Below are positions 8,916 through 18,264 of a stretch of 64,000 bases of DNA, piece after piece. Source of the stretch: Streptomyces antimycoticus. Its GTDB lineage: Bacteria > Actinomycetota > Actinomycetes > Streptomycetales > Streptomycetaceae. Position 1 is the first letter of the stretch; every line of letters begins with the position of its first letter. The stretch spans positions 6,572,001 through 6,636,000 of the forward strand of contig NZ_BJHV01000001.1 in assembly GCF_005405925.1 (NCBI RefSeq), given 5' to 3'. Both the position numbers and the translations under genes were made by a program. The notes under the pieces are model-generated. The model was not told the origin of the DNA, did no database searches, and worked only from the letters and a program-made list of their open reading frames with translations.

Positions 8916-10687
8916 CCGGTCCTGCCTTCGATCGCGGGGGCCGTGGGGTCGGTGAGGTCGGCCGGGGGGCTTTCCGGCACCGGGGACTGAAGCGCGGCGG
9001 GCGGGGACTGCGACGAGGAGGCCGGCGGCTCCGGCGCGCCGGTCGGACAGGGGCGAGGTGCCTCGAGCGCTCGTGGGGCGGCCGTCGCCTCCCGTGTGAC
9101 GGCCCGGAACACGGACGGGACCGGGGGACCCGGGCGGGCCGGGGCACCGGCCCTCGCCGGGAGGGCGGTGGTCGTGGAGGGGCGCGAGCGGGTGGCCCCG
9201 CGTCCGGGTACGCCGGTCACGCGGGCCGCGGCCAGCTTTCCCGACAGCAGCACGGTCGGCACGCCGACGCCGGGCGTGGTGCCGCAGCCGGCCAGAACCG
9301 CGTTCTCCGTGCCGCGCACCAGGTTGCGCGGCCGGAACGGGCCGGTCTGGGCGAAGGTGTGGGCGGCGGAGAAGGGGGTCCCGGCGGCGTGCCCCTGGGT
9401 GTGCCAGTCGGCCGGGGTGATCAGGCACTCCTCCTCGATGGCGGCTTCGATGCCATCGAGTCCGCGTCGCTCCAGCTCCCGCAGCAGCGTGTCCCGGTAG
9501 CGCGGGCCGAGGCCGGACCAGGCCGCCGCGTGCGGGCCGATGGCGGTGTTGGGGCAGGGGGCGAGGATGTAGTGCAGGTGGCGGCCCGGCGGCGCGAGGC
9601 CGGGGTCGGTGGCGGTGGGTCGGGTGATGAGCAGCGACGGGTCGCTCATCAGCTGTCCGGCACGGGTGAGTTCGTCGAACGTGGTGTGCCATGCCGCGCC
9701 GAACGAGAGCGTGTGGTGGGCGAGGTGGGGCCAGGTGCGGTCCGTGCCGGCGTGCAGCACGACCGCGGAGGGGGAGTGGCGCAGCCCGAGCGGTCTGCGT
9801 GGCCGGCGGCCGAGCAGCCGGTAGGCGACGGGCAGGTCCGGGGTGAGGACGACCGCGTCGCACGGGATGCGGCCGGTGTCGGTGACGACGGCCGTGATCC
9901 GCTCGCCCGACCGTTCCAGGCGGGTCACCCGTTGCCCGTACCGCAGCTCGGCGCCCGCTTCGGTGGCTGCCTCCGCCATCGCCCGGGGAAGGGCGTGCAT
10001 GCCGCCCCGGGGGAAGTACACGCCGGCGACGGTGTCCATGTAGGCGATGACCGCGTAGGCGGCCAGCACCCGCGCCGGGGGCACACCCGCGTACAGGGCC
10101 TGGAAGGAGAACACCCGGCGCAGCCGCTCGTCGCTCAGGAAACGGCGGATCCGGGTGTCGAGCCGGCCGAAGCCGCCCAGCGCGGCCAGCCGGGCGAGGT
10201 CGGCGTTGAGCAGGCCGAGCGGCGAGTCGAAGTTGACGTCGATGAACCGGCGCATCTGAGCCCGGTACAGCCGCTCCAGCCAGTCGCGCAGCCGCCGGTA
10301 GCCCGCCGCCTCGGCCGGCCCGGCGAACCGTTCCACCTCCGCGGCCATCGCGTCCGCTCCGGTGTGTACGTCGAGGCTGCTGCCGTCCGCGAAGCAGGCC
10401 CGGTAGGCCGGGTGCAGCGGGACCAGGTGGACCCGCTCGTACAGGCTGTCGCCGACGGCGGCGAACGCCTCGTCGGCCAGCTCCGGCATGGTCAGCACGG
10501 TGGGCCCGGTGTCGATCCGGTAGCCGGCCAGGTCGAGGCGTCCGGCCCGGCCGCCGGGCCGGTCCTCGCGTTCGACGACGGTGACGCGGCGTCCGGCGCC
10601 CAGCAGGTGCAGCGCCGCCGAGAGCCCGGCGAGTCCGGCGCCGACGACCACCACGTGGTCCGTGGGACCGGGCAGGGCGCGGGTCAT
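8912..10687 (-). CDS. crtI: Phytoene desaturase with long Pro/Ala-rich tail
   Basis: FAD-dependent desaturase converting phytoene to lycopene. It has 591 residues, about 90-100 more than most CrtI proteins. The N-terminal FAD loop GAGLAG is at residues 16-21, followed by [13 protein letters not shown]. The C-terminal signature [20 protein letters not shown] is complete. After it comes a low-complexity tail rich in Pro, Ala and Ser with no recognised domain. The ATG at 10687 overlaps the crtE stop (ATGA), so the four genes of this operon form a coupled chain. It acts at the membrane with its neighbours CrtE and CrtB. Confidence 0.95.
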   Translation of the reverse strand: MTRALPGPTDHVVVVGAGLAGLSAALHLLGAGRRVTVVEREDRPGGRAGRLDLAGYRIDTGPTVLTMPELADEAFAAVGDSLYERVHLVPLHPAYRACFADGSSLDVHTGADAMAAEVERFAGPAEAAGYRRLRDWLERLYRAQMRRFIDVNFDSPLGLLNADLARLAALGGFGRLDTRIRRFLSDERLRRVFSFQALYAGVPPARVLAAYAVIAYMDTVAGVYFPRGGMHALPRAMAEAATEAGAELRYGQRVTRLERSGERITAVVTDTGRIPCDAVVLTPDLPVAYRLLGRRPRRPLGLRHSPSAVVLHAGTDRTWPHLAHHTLSFGAAWHTTFDELTRAGQLMSDPSLLITRPTATDPGLAPPGRHLHYILAPCPNTAIGPHAAAWSGLGPRYRDTLLRELERRGLDGIEAAIEEECLITPADWHTQGHAAGTPFSAAHTFAQTGPFRPRNLVRGTENAVLAGCGTTPGVGVPTVLLSGKLAAARVTGVPGRGATRSRPSTTTALPARAGAPARPGPPVPSVFRAVTREATAAPRALEAPRPCPTGAPEPPASSSQSPPAALQSPVPESPPADLTDPTAPAIEGRTG

Positions 10688-12027
10688 CGGCCGGTCCCCT
10701 CGGTGCCGCGGGGCCGAGTCCCGCACGGATCGTGCGCGGGCCGCAGGCGTACGGCGCCATCCTGACCCGGCCGCGCCCCGGCCGCCGCGAGCAGCAGACC
10801 GCGCAGCGGGCCGGTGCCCTCCGGGTCGAGCCGGGCGCGGTCGAAGTGCCCCAGCCCCTGCGCGGCAAGCCGGTCGATCGTGGTCTCCACGGTGGCGCGC
10901 GCCCCGGTCGCGATCAGCACGTCCCGCACCTCGTCCAGGCCGCGCTCGGTGAGCGCCGCGTCACCGAGCCACCGCTCCAGCACGGCGAACGCGGCGCCGT
11001 CGCCGGCGGCCTCGGCCCGCGCACGGGCGACCGCGACCAGATAGGTCGGCTTGCCCTCCCGAATGTCGCCGCCGCATGCCTTGCCGGTCTCCCGCGGGCC
11101 GCCGAAGACGTCGTCCAGGTCGTCGCGGAGCTGGAACGCCAAGCCGACACATCGGCCGGCGTCGCACAGCCGGCGCAGTGTTGCCTCGTCCGCGCCCGCC
11201 ACGGCGGCCCCCAGGGTGAGGGGCCGCTCCACCGTGTACAGGGCGCTCTTCAGGCGGGCGGCGCGCAGCGCGCGGGACAGGGACCGCGCGGCGGTGATCT
11301 GGCCCTGCACGTCCAGGTACTGGCCCGCCACCATCTCCGTGCGCATGTCGCTCCACAGCCGCCGCACCACCACCGCGGTGGTGGGCGCCAGCGGCGTTTC
11401 CACCACCAGGTCGTCGGCCCAGGCCAGTGCCAGATCCCCGGCGAGGACCGCGGCCGACTGCCCGAACCGCTCGGCCCGCTCGGCCCCCACCCGGTCGGCG
11501 TAGCGATCGGCCAGGTCCGTGTGCAGCGCGGGCCGGCCGCGCCGCAGCACCGCCCGGTCCATCACGTCGTCGTGGACGAGCGCGCAGGTCTGGAGCAGCT
11601 CCAGGGCGCCTCCGATCCGTAGGGCCGCTGCCGCGGACGCCGGATCCCGGCCGGCGCAGGCCCGCGAGGCCCACCACACCAGCTGCGCGCGGGTGCGCTT
11701 GCCGCCCTTCAGGGTGAAGCGTGTCACCCGTTCGGCCAGCTCCTCGGCGAACAGCGGATCCGCCAGCCGAGCGTGGTGCAGGCGCTCCGCCAGCACATGG
11801 TCGAGCATCCGGCCGACGGCGCCGGGCACGTCGGCGTCGATCTGGCGCACTTCGGCGGACCCGGTGGGGAGTGGCCCGCCCGCCGCGGGCCACGCCTCCG
11901 TGGTGCCGTCTCCAGTGCCGCCGTCGGCCACCGGCCCGCGCGGAAGTGACGGCACGGGCGCCTCCGCCACCGCGACCGGGCACGGCGGCGCGGTCGCGGG
12001 GTGGTCCTTCGCGTGGGTGGGACGCAT
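10684..12027 (-). CDS. crtE: Geranylgeranyl diphosphate synthase
   Basis: Trans-isoprenyl diphosphate synthase that makes the C20 precursor for phytoene. It has 447 residues. Motifs in order are GGKRTR (108-113), the first Asp-rich motif DDVMD (153-157), GQYLDVQGQ (about 235-243) and the second motif DDLDD (302-306). The chosen ATG at 12027 has GGAGGG eight bases upstream. The first 60 residues are low-complexity and precede the fold. It is the first gene of the minus-strand operon, divergent from crtY across 266 bases that must hold both promoters. Confidence 0.95.
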   Translation of the reverse strand: MRPTHAKDHPATAPPCPVAVAEAPVPSLPRGPVADGGTGDGTTEAWPAAGGPLPTGSAEVRQIDADVPGAVGRMLDHVLAERLHHARLADPLFAEELAERVTRFTLKGGKRTRAQLVWWASRACAGRDPASAAAALRIGGALELLQTCALVHDDVMDRAVLRRGRPALHTDLADRYADRVGAERAERFGQSAAVLAGDLALAWADDLVVETPLAPTTAVVVRRLWSDMRTEMVAGQYLDVQGQITAARSLSRALRAARLKSALYTVERPLTLGAAVAGADEATLRRLCDAGRCVGLAFQLRDDLDDVFGGPRETGKACGGDIREGKPTYLVAVARARAEAAGDGAAFAVLERWLGDAALTERGLDEVRDVLIATGARATVETTIDRLAAQGLGHFDRARLDPEGTGPLRGLLLAAAGARPGQDGAVRLRPAHDPCGTRPRGTEGTGR

Positions 12028-12293
12028 TCCGGTTCCCTCCGTCGTGTCCGTCGTTCTCGTCACACGTCTGCTTCGGTGCGGGCGGTGCGGACGGATATAC
12101 GAACGCCTCACGCGCGTGGCGACCACCGCCCTTTCACGGTGCCGTGTCCGGCGCTCGGGCGCTCGCTGTCAGGGGGCGCCCTGCATCCGCCGGGGTACAC
12201 AATTTGGGAAAACCGGGCCAAGACAGCCGAAGGCGGGTGTCGTGTGCCCCACCCGCCCGGCGGCACGGGAGCAGACCGAGGAAGGGAGGCATC
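12028..12293. promoter_or_regulatory. Divergent crtE/crtY control region
   Basis: A 266-base gap between the first genes of the two carotenoid operons. It contains relatively A+T-rich patches at 12090-12102 (ACGGATATACGAA) and 12196-12212 (GTACACAATTTGGGAAA) that stand out against the rest. In other streptomycetes crt genes are light-induced through the LitR/LitS system, but no litR or litS gene is in this window and no operator could be assigned with confidence. Confidence 0.5.
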
Positions 12294-13571
12294 GTGCCGG
12301 AGACGGACGTGGCCGTTGTGGGGGCGGGCGCCGCCGGGCTGTCGTTGGCCCACCGGCTCGCCGGACGCGTTCCCGGCCTGCGGACACCGTCCGTGGTGCT
12401 GGTGGACGCGCCGCCCGGTCCGCTGCGCCCGCCGCCGCGGACCTGGTGCTACTGGGCGGCGGGACCCGGGCGGTTCGACGCGGCGGTGCGGGCCGAGTGG
12501 CGGCGGCTGAGGGTACGCCCGCGCACCGGCGCTCCGATCGAGGGGGACATCGCCCCGCTGCGGTACCGAATGATCCGCTCCGAGGACTTCGAGCGCCTGG
12601 TCTCCCGGGACCTGGCCCGCAGCCCCAACGTCCGGCGTCTGGAAGCGACCGTCGAAACGGTGGAGGACGTGCCCGGTGGCGCTCACGTCCACCTGAGGGA
12701 CACCGACGGCCGGGCGCGGGTGCTCGGCGCCCGCTGGGTGCTGGACTCCCGCCCCCCGAGCAGCCTGCCCGCCGCTCGCACCACTGTGCTGCAGCACTTC
12801 CACGGCTGGTTCGTGCGTACCGCCCGGCCCGCCTTCGACCCGGCCGCCGTGGAGCTGATGGACTTCCGTACCCCGCAGCCCGCCCACGGCCTGTCCTTCG
12901 GCTACGTCCTGCCGCTCGGGCCGTGCGAGGCGCTCGTGGAGTACACCGAATTCTCCCCGCGCACCCTCACGCCGGACCGTTACGAGGCCGCCGTACGCCA
13001 CTACGCCGACGAAGTGCTGCGGCTCGGCGAACGGCAGGTCCTGGCCACCGAGACCGGCGTCATCCCGATGACGGACGCGCCGATCCCCCGGCAGGCCGGC
13101 GCCTCGGTCTTCCACATCGGCGCCGCCGGCGGGGCGACCCGCCCCGCCACCGGCTACACCTTCGCCGGATTGCAGCGCCAGACCCGGGCCGTCGCCGACG
13201 CCCTGCGCCGCGGGCGCCGCCCGGTGCCGCCCGCCGCCCACTCGGTGCGCTCCCGCGCCATGGACGCCGTCCTGCTGCGCGCCCTGGACAGCGGCCGGGC
13301 CGACGGCCCGGAACTGTTCAGCCGCCTGTTCGCCCGCGTGCCCATGGCACGGCTGCTGCGCTTCCTCGACGGAGGCACCCGCCTGCACGAGGACGTGTCC
13401 ATCGGCCTGCGTACGCCCGTTGGGCCGATGCTGCGCTCCGCCCTGGAGCTACCCCGCTTGCCCCGCCGCCGCTTCGACCTGCCCGCGTCGCCGCATCCGC
13501 CGGCGCGTCCCGCCACTCCGCCGCTTCCCACGACGGACCCGCCCGCCCCGCCCCCCACGGAGACCGCATGA
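12294..13571 (+). CDS. crtY: Lycopene beta-cyclase (CrtY type)
   Basis: Flavoprotein that closes beta-ionone rings on lycopene. It has 425 residues. The N-terminal binding loop GAGAAGLSLA starts at residue 10. WCYWAAGPG and the later GAAGGATRPATGYTFAGLQR segment are characteristic of CrtY-type cyclases. The GTG at 12294 has GAAGGGAGG five to thirteen bases upstream. The stop overlaps the crtT start (ATGA at 13568). The last 40 residues are Pro-rich. It is first in the plus-strand operon. Confidence 0.93.
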   Translation: MPETDVAVVGAGAAGLSLAHRLAGRVPGLRTPSVVLVDAPPGPLRPPPRTWCYWAAGPGRFDAAVRAEWRRLRVRPRTGAPIEGDIAPLRYRMIRSEDFERLVSRDLARSPNVRRLEATVETVEDVPGGAHVHLRDTDGRARVLGARWVLDSRPPSSLPAARTTVLQHFHGWFVRTARPAFDPAAVELMDFRTPQPAHGLSFGYVLPLGPCEALVEYTEFSPRTLTPDRYEAAVRHYADEVLRLGERQVLATETGVIPMTDAPIPRQAGASVFHIGAAGGATRPATGYTFAGLQRQTRAVADALRRGRRPVPPAAHSVRSRAMDAVLLRALDSGRADGPELFSRLFARVPMARLLRFLDGGTRLHEDVSIGLRTPVGPMLRSALELPRLPRRRFDLPASPHPPARPATPPLPTTDPPAPPPTETA

Positions 13572-14296
13572 CGCTGCTGCGCGACGCGCGCCTCGCCGCC
13601 GCCTTCGACCACGCCTCCCGCAGCTACGACACGCTCGTGGCCGCCAATCCCGGTTACCACGCCCACCTGCGCCGCTCGGTGCGCCGGCTCGGGCTGCCCG
13701 GACATGGGCAGGGGCTGCGCCTGCTCGACCTCGGCTGCGGCACCGGCGCCTCCACCGCCGCGCTGCGGTGCGTCCTGCCCGCCGCCGACATCACGGCCGT
13801 GGACGCCTCGGCCGGCATGCTTCGGCGGGCCGCGGCCAAGCCGTGGGCAGGCGGGGTGGCCTTCGTGCACGCCCCCGCCGAGCGGCTGGCCGAGGCCGGG
13901 GTACGCGGCCCCTTCGACGCGGTCTTCGCGGCGTACCTCTTCCGCAACGTCACCGACCCCGACGCCGTCCTCGCCGGTGTGCGTGGGCTGCTGCGGCCGG
14001 GCGGGCGGCTCGGCGTGCACGAGTACACCCTCCGCGGGCGGTGGGCCGACCGCGCGGTGTGGGCGCTGGTGTGCCGGGGCGTCGTACAGCCCGTCGCGAC
14101 CCTGCTGGGGGACGGGCCGCTGTATCGGCACCTGTGGCGCAGTGTGCTGGAGTTCGACACTGCCGGGCGGTTCGCGCGGCGCCTCGGCACGGCCGGCTTC
14201 GACCGGATCCGCGCCCTGCCGCTGCCGGGTTGGCAGACGGGCATCGCCCACACCTTCGTCGCCCGCCGGGCACACGACCGGGGGGAGGACGCATGA
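13568..14296 (+). CDS. crtT: SAM-dependent methyltransferase of the carotenoid cluster
   Basis: Class I methyltransferase, 242 residues. Motif I LLDLGCGTGAS begins at residue 53, DITAVDASAGML forms motif II and GPFDAVFAAYLFRNV the post-II strand. UbiE-like organisation is clear. In Streptomyces crtYTU clusters this gene sits between cyclase and desaturase, although its exact step in isorenieratene formation is less certain than those of its neighbours. It is coupled to crtY by ATGA. Its own stop (GCATGA) overlaps the first copy of a 56-bp duplication that continues into crtU. Confidence 0.88.
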   Translation: MTLLRDARLAAAFDHASRSYDTLVAANPGYHAHLRRSVRRLGLPGHGQGLRLLDLGCGTGASTAALRCVLPAADITAVDASAGMLRRAAAKPWAGGVAFVHAPAERLAEAGVRGPFDAVFAAYLFRNVTDPDAVLAGVRGLLRPGGRLGVHEYTLRGRWADRAVWALVCRGVVQPVATLLGDGPLYRHLWRSVLEFDTAGRFARRLGTAGFDRIRALPLPGWQTGIAHTFVARRAHDRGEDA

Positions 14297-14400
14297 GGAC
14301 CTCACGCCAGGGCGCCGCGCGCCGGGGACGCGACCGGGGGGAGGGCGCATGAGGACCTCACGCCAGGACGCCGCCCGCCGGGGACGCGACCGGCGGGCCC
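14276..14400 (+). repeat. 56-bp tandem duplication at the crtT/crtU junction with a 19-codon minigene
   Basis: The stretch beginning CGACCGGGGGGAGG and running through ATGAGGACCTCACGCCAG is present twice, with ATGs at 14293 and 14349, exactly 56 bases apart. Copies differ at a few positions. As 56 is not a multiple of three, the first ATG opens a separate 19-residue frame (MRTSRQGAARRG...) that stops at TGA 14350-14352, overlapping the crtU ATG as ATGA. The crtT stop overlaps the minigene start the same way, so the chain crtT-minigene-crtU is coupled throughout. Confidence 0.85.
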
Positions 14401-15929
14401 GGACGCTGCCGGCCCGGCCCGGCGTCCCCCGGGTGCGGGGGACCCCGCCGTCGGTGGCGGTGGTCGGTGCGGGCATCGCCGGCCTGGCCGCCGCCACCGG
14501 GCTCGCCGAGCGCGGGGTGGCCGTCACCCTGTACGAGAAGCGGCCCTACCTCGGCGGGCGGGTCGGCGGCTGGCCGACCGCACTGCGCGACGGCACCACG
14601 GTGACCATGAGCCGCGGCTTCCACGCGTTCTTCCGTCAGTACTACAACCTGCGTGGACTGCTGCGCCGGACCGACCCCGGCCTGGAGCGGCTCACCGGCC
14701 TCCCGGACTACCCGCTGCGGGGCGCCGACGGCCTGCACGACAGTTTCCGGCACGTCCCGCGCACCCCGCCGTTCAGCGCGCTCGGCTTCGTGGCGCTCAG
14801 TCCCTCCTTCCGGCTCGCGGACCTGCGCGCCATCGACCCCGTGGCCGCCCTGCCCCTGCTCGACGTGCGCGTGCCGGAGGTGTACGAACGCCTGGACGGC
14901 ACCAGCGCCCACGACTTCCTGGACGCCGTGCGCTTCCCCGAAAGCGCCCGTCACCTGGCCTTCGAGGTGTTCTCCCGCAGCTTTTTCGCCGACCCGCGGG
15001 AGCTGTCGGCGGCCGAGATGGCGCTGACGTTCCACATCTACTTCCTCGGCTCCGCCGAAGGGCTGCTGTTCGACGTGCCCCGCGCCCCCTTCCCGGCCGC
15101 CCTGTGGGACCCGCTCGCCGGCTATCTGACCCGCCACCACGCCGAGGTGCGCACCGGCACGGCCGTCGAGCACATCGCGCCCGTCCCGGACGGCGGTTTC
15201 GTGGTCGCCTCCGACCGGGACGAGCGCCGCCACGACGGGGTCGTCCTCGCACTGGACACCGCGGGGCTGCGCTCGCTGGTCGCACGCTGCCCACAGTTGG
15301 GCGACGCGCCGTGGCGCGAGCGGATCGGACGGCTGCGCACCGCCCCGCCCTTCGTGGTCAGCCGCCTGTGGCTGGACCGGCCTGTCGCATCCGACCGGCC
15401 CGGCTTCCTCGGCACCAGCGGCTTCGGCACCCTCGACAACATCAGCGTGCTGGAACGCTACGAGGACGAGGCGGCCCGCTGGAACGCCCGCACCGGTGGC
15501 TCCGTCGTCGAACTGCACGCCTACGCCGTACCGCCCGACGCCCCCCGGGACGTCGAACACAAGCGTCTCCTCGACCAACTGCACCGCGTCTACCCGGAGA
15601 CCAGCACGGCCACGGTCCTCGACGCCCGCCACGAGTGGCACGACGACTGCCCCCTGTTCCCGGCGGGCGGCTACGGCGACCGCCCCACCGTCCGCACCCC
15701 GCACCCTCGACTGGTCGTGGCCGGCGACGTGGTCCGCACCGGCTTGCCCGTGGCGCTCATGGAACGGGCGGCGACGAGCGGCTTCCTCGCGGCCAACGCC
15801 CTGCTGGAGCCGTGGGGGGTGCGGGGGCAGACGCTGTGGACGGTGCCGCACCACGGGCGGGGCGCGCTCCTCAGGGCCCTGGCCACGTGGGGGCGGACGC
15901 CCGCCGTCCGCGGACGGTCGGACCCATGA
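14349..15929 (+). CDS. crtU: Carotene desaturase/methyltransferase forming aromatic rings
   Basis: CrtU-type FAD enzyme that converts beta-rings to aromatic phi-rings, giving isorenieratene. It has 526 residues. GAGIAG lies at residues 40-45, then LYEKRPYLGGRVGG. SRGFHAFFRQYYNLR is typical of CrtU and related FAD-dependent desaturases, and the C-terminal VVAGDVVRTGLPVALMERA closes the flavin site. The start at 14349 is in the second copy of the 56-bp duplication. The stop overlaps the SDR start (ATGA at 15926). The first 35 residues are Arg-rich and lie outside the fold. Confidence 0.9.
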   Translation: MRTSRQDAARRGRDRRARTLPARPGVPRVRGTPPSVAVVGAGIAGLAAATGLAERGVAVTLYEKRPYLGGRVGGWPTALRDGTTVTMSRGFHAFFRQYYNLRGLLRRTDPGLERLTGLPDYPLRGADGLHDSFRHVPRTPPFSALGFVALSPSFRLADLRAIDPVAALPLLDVRVPEVYERLDGTSAHDFLDAVRFPESARHLAFEVFSRSFFADPRELSAAEMALTFHIYFLGSAEGLLFDVPRAPFPAALWDPLAGYLTRHHAEVRTGTAVEHIAPVPDGGFVVASDRDERRHDGVVLALDTAGLRSLVARCPQLGDAPWRERIGRLRTAPPFVVSRLWLDRPVASDRPGFLGTSGFGTLDNISVLERYEDEAARWNARTGGSVVELHAYAVPPDAPRDVEHKRLLDQLHRVYPETSTATVLDARHEWHDDCPLFPAGGYGDRPTVRTPHPRLVVAGDVVRTGLPVALMERAATSGFLAANALLEPWGVRGQTLWTVPHHGRGALLRALATWGRTPAVRGRSDP

Positions 15930-16894
15930 GGACAAGCGGACGAGGACTCGGCCGCCACGGCATCGCCCGCCGCCCGAGCCCGCACACCGGCGTCTCACCG
16001 CTGCGCGGACGCGTGGCCGTCGTCACGGGAGCCGCCCGCGGCGTCGGCGCGGCCGTCGCCGCCGCGCTGTCCGAGGCCGGTGCACGGGTGGCGCTGCTCG
16101 GCCGGGAGGAGGAGAGGCTGCGGGAGGCGGCGGCCGGGCTGCCCGCGCCCACCCTGTGCGTCGAGGCGGACGTCACCGACCAGGCCGCCCTGGACGCCGC
16201 CGCACGTGAGGTCGAGGCGCGGCTCGGCCCCGCCGACGTGGTCGTGGCCAACGCGGGCATCGCCGTCAGTGGACCCTTCCGCACCACCGCGGCCGACCTG
16301 TGGCAGCGGGTCGTCGACGTCAACCTGACCGGCGCGGCCAACACCGCCAGGGCCTTCCTGCCCCACCTCACCCGCACCCGCGGCTACTTCCTCCAGGTCG
16401 CCTCCACCGCCTCGTTCGGCTCCGCGCCCATGATGAGCGCGTACTGCGCCTCCAAGGCGGGTGCGGAGTCCTTCGCCCAAGCCCTGCGCTGCGAGCTCGA
16501 ACCCGACGGCATCGCCGTCGGCGTCGCCTATCTGCACTGGACCGGCACCGACATGATCGGCGGCATCGACGACAACCCGGTACTGCGGGCCCTGCGCGCA
16601 CATCAGCCCCGGTTCGCCCGCCGCGTCCAGACTCCGGCGCGGGTGGCCGACCTGCTCACCGCCGGCATCGCCCGCCGCGCTCCCCGCGTCCACGCGCCGC
16701 CCTGGCTGCGGTGGTGCCAGCCGCTGCGCCCGGTCTTCCCCGCCCTCGTCGCCCGCATCTCCCGGCGGGAGTTGCGGCGCCCGAGCGGGGCCGAGTTCAC
16801 CGCCGGCACCGGAGTCCTGGGCGCGGGCGGCCGCGCCGACTGGAGCGCGCACCGGTCCGCACCGAGTCCGCGGCCGGACGGGCAGGCAGACTGA
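15926..16894 (+). CDS. Short-chain dehydrogenase/reductase at the end of the carotenoid operon
   Basis: Classical SDR, 322 residues. The nucleotide-binding motif TGAARGVG is at residues 34-41, followed by VANAGIAVSG and the catalytic S-Y-K set (ASTASFGS, then YCASK). It is coupled to crtU by ATGA, so it belongs to the plus-strand carotenoid operon. Its role is not known. It might act on an oxidised ring or end group, or be a passenger. The first 25 residues are Arg-rich and begin MRTS, the same four residues as CrtU and the minigene. Confidence 0.88.
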   Translation: MRTSGRGLGRHGIARRPSPHTGVSPLRGRVAVVTGAARGVGAAVAAALSEAGARVALLGREEERLREAAAGLPAPTLCVEADVTDQAALDAAAREVEARLGPADVVVANAGIAVSGPFRTTAADLWQRVVDVNLTGAANTARAFLPHLTRTRGYFLQVASTASFGSAPMMSAYCASKAGAESFAQALRCELEPDGIAVGVAYLHWTGTDMIGGIDDNPVLRALRAHQPRFARRVQTPARVADLLTAGIARRAPRVHAPPWLRWCQPLRPVFPALVARISRRELRRPSGAEFTAGTGVLGAGGRADWSAHRSAPSPRPDGQAD

Positions 16895-16951
16895 CCGGCG
16901 AGGACGCTCGGAGCGAACCGGCGCCGCGAGCCCCGCGGTTCACTCGACAGG

Positions 16952-17149
16952 GTGAACCACCCATCCGCCCCAGCGGCTCCGGATGACCCGCGTGAGGACG
17001 ACGACGCGGCCGCCCCCGGCCCGGCCCGCCATGTGCCGGCGGGCGTCGGCGGCCTGCTCGCCGGCTGTGCGGCCCTGACCGTGGCTAAGACGTCGTTGCA
17101 TGTGGTGTGGCGGATACCTGCCGAGGCGATGCCACCGGGATCGCGTTGA
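16952..17149 (+). pseudogene. Possible N-terminal remnant of a membrane molybdopterin oxidoreductase
   Basis: A 65-codon frame from GTG 16952. An acidic Pro-rich start is followed by HVPAGVGGLLAGCAALTVA, which resembles the first membrane segment of actinomycete membrane-bound molybdopterin-dependent oxidoreductases. Homology then stops at about 17088 and the rest reads as unrelated sequence. If the reading is right, nearly all of the gene has been lost. It could also be an unrelated small membrane protein. Confidence 0.3.
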
Positions 17150-17173
17150 GAACCGTTGGCTGTGAGCGAGGGT

Positions 17174-17954
17174 TCAGTTGAGCATGTCCTCGACCGACGG
17201 ATATTCCAGTCCCCGGCGGCGCGAGATCCAGTAGGTGCGCTCTCGGGCGACCGGTTCGACGGTGAGGATCTTCCATTGGGGCACTGCTGAATCGGTGGTC
17301 AGACGCCATTGGTCCGCGGCGCCTGGCACCCGTTCGATCGGGCATCCGGTCATCACCAACTCCCAGCGATCGGTGATCCCTTCATCACGCCGGTCCGTGG
17401 CGATCACGGCGCCGGCTATGCGATGCGGCAGGGGGCGTCCTTGTCCCTGTGCGTCCTGGTTGTCAGCCCACTGCCGCAACGTCAGCGTCCCCTGGAGATG
17501 GAAGCGATACGGCTCGGCCGGGCATCAGGAAATCCTCAATCGGCCGGCCAGGCTGCCACGCGGGATCCGCCAGCTCGTTGACCGGCCGGACGTCACCGTG
17601 GATCGTCACCTCGACGTCCCGCGTGCCCCGGTTGGTGAGTTCAACCGCCAGTGTGCACACGAGCGTCTTCCGCTCGTCACCTGGGAAGCTCCAGACCGTG
17701 TCGCGCGTCGGAAGGGAGGCACTGTCCTGTGCATCGCTCAGCGGAGGCCACGCCGGGGCAAGGGCCCTGACATCAAGATCCGGCGCCTCCGCGTCCAGCC
17801 GCGCCTTCGCGGAGTCGATCACAACGGCGTGAGCGCTGGCGTTTGCGCGACGTGCAAGCCGGGCCTGCCAGGCGACCAGCCCCGTGGCCACCGCTGCCGC
17901 CGCAGCTGATGCGACTGTCCCGACAGCCGCAGCCACGTCCCACCCGTTCACCAT
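17174..17954 (-). CDS. Hypothetical N-terminally anchored protein, frameshifted
   Basis: The ATG at 17954 follows AGGAGGA. Residues 5-35 form one hydrophobic helix (VAAAVGTVASAAAAAVATGL), after which a soluble domain of about 220 residues continues. The frame breaks near 17515-17525. Beyond it the other frame (EPYRFHLQGTLTLRQWAD, then GQGRPLPHRIAG and a TYWISRRRGLEYPSVEDM end) reads to TGA at 17174. The joined length is about 259 residues. Here the shift needs one base removed or two added, unlike the single-base losses elsewhere. No family was recognised. It may be a streptomycete lineage-specific protein. Confidence 0.55.
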
Positions 17955-18264
17955 CGCTGTCCTCCTGGTCCGACGCGACCATGATTGTGACAAGGAGGAT
18001 GGCAGCCATGGTGCGACGGGGGCCGTTGGGTACACCGGCGACCAGGACGGGCCAAAGACTGTCTGTGAGCTGCCGCCGGCTGCGGCCCGGGGTGCCGCCC
18101 CGTGCTCGCGGTCGGGTCCGCGGTGTTCGACTGCACGTCGGCGGCGATGAAGGACTCGGCGATCCGCGCCGTCGGCGCCGTATGAACTGAAGCGCGGCAT
18201 GTGGTGGGGCGGGGTACCGCGTCCGGTCTGACCAGGCCAGCGCCCGGGCCAGCCCTACAGGACG
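17955..18264. other. Gap without a convincing gene
   Basis: About 310 bases between the hypothetical gene and the decayed amidohydrolase. Frames are open on both strands but show no family features, ribosome site or domain. One minus-strand frame has PTARIAESFIAADVQSNTAD, which could be a scrap of another gene but was not recognised. Confidence 0.4.

Noticed and set aside
7884..10868. Single 994-codon frame running across crtI into crtB
   Set aside because: Only its last part is CrtB. The rest is the wrong frame of crtI, and the true crtB start is the ATG overlapping the crtI stop.
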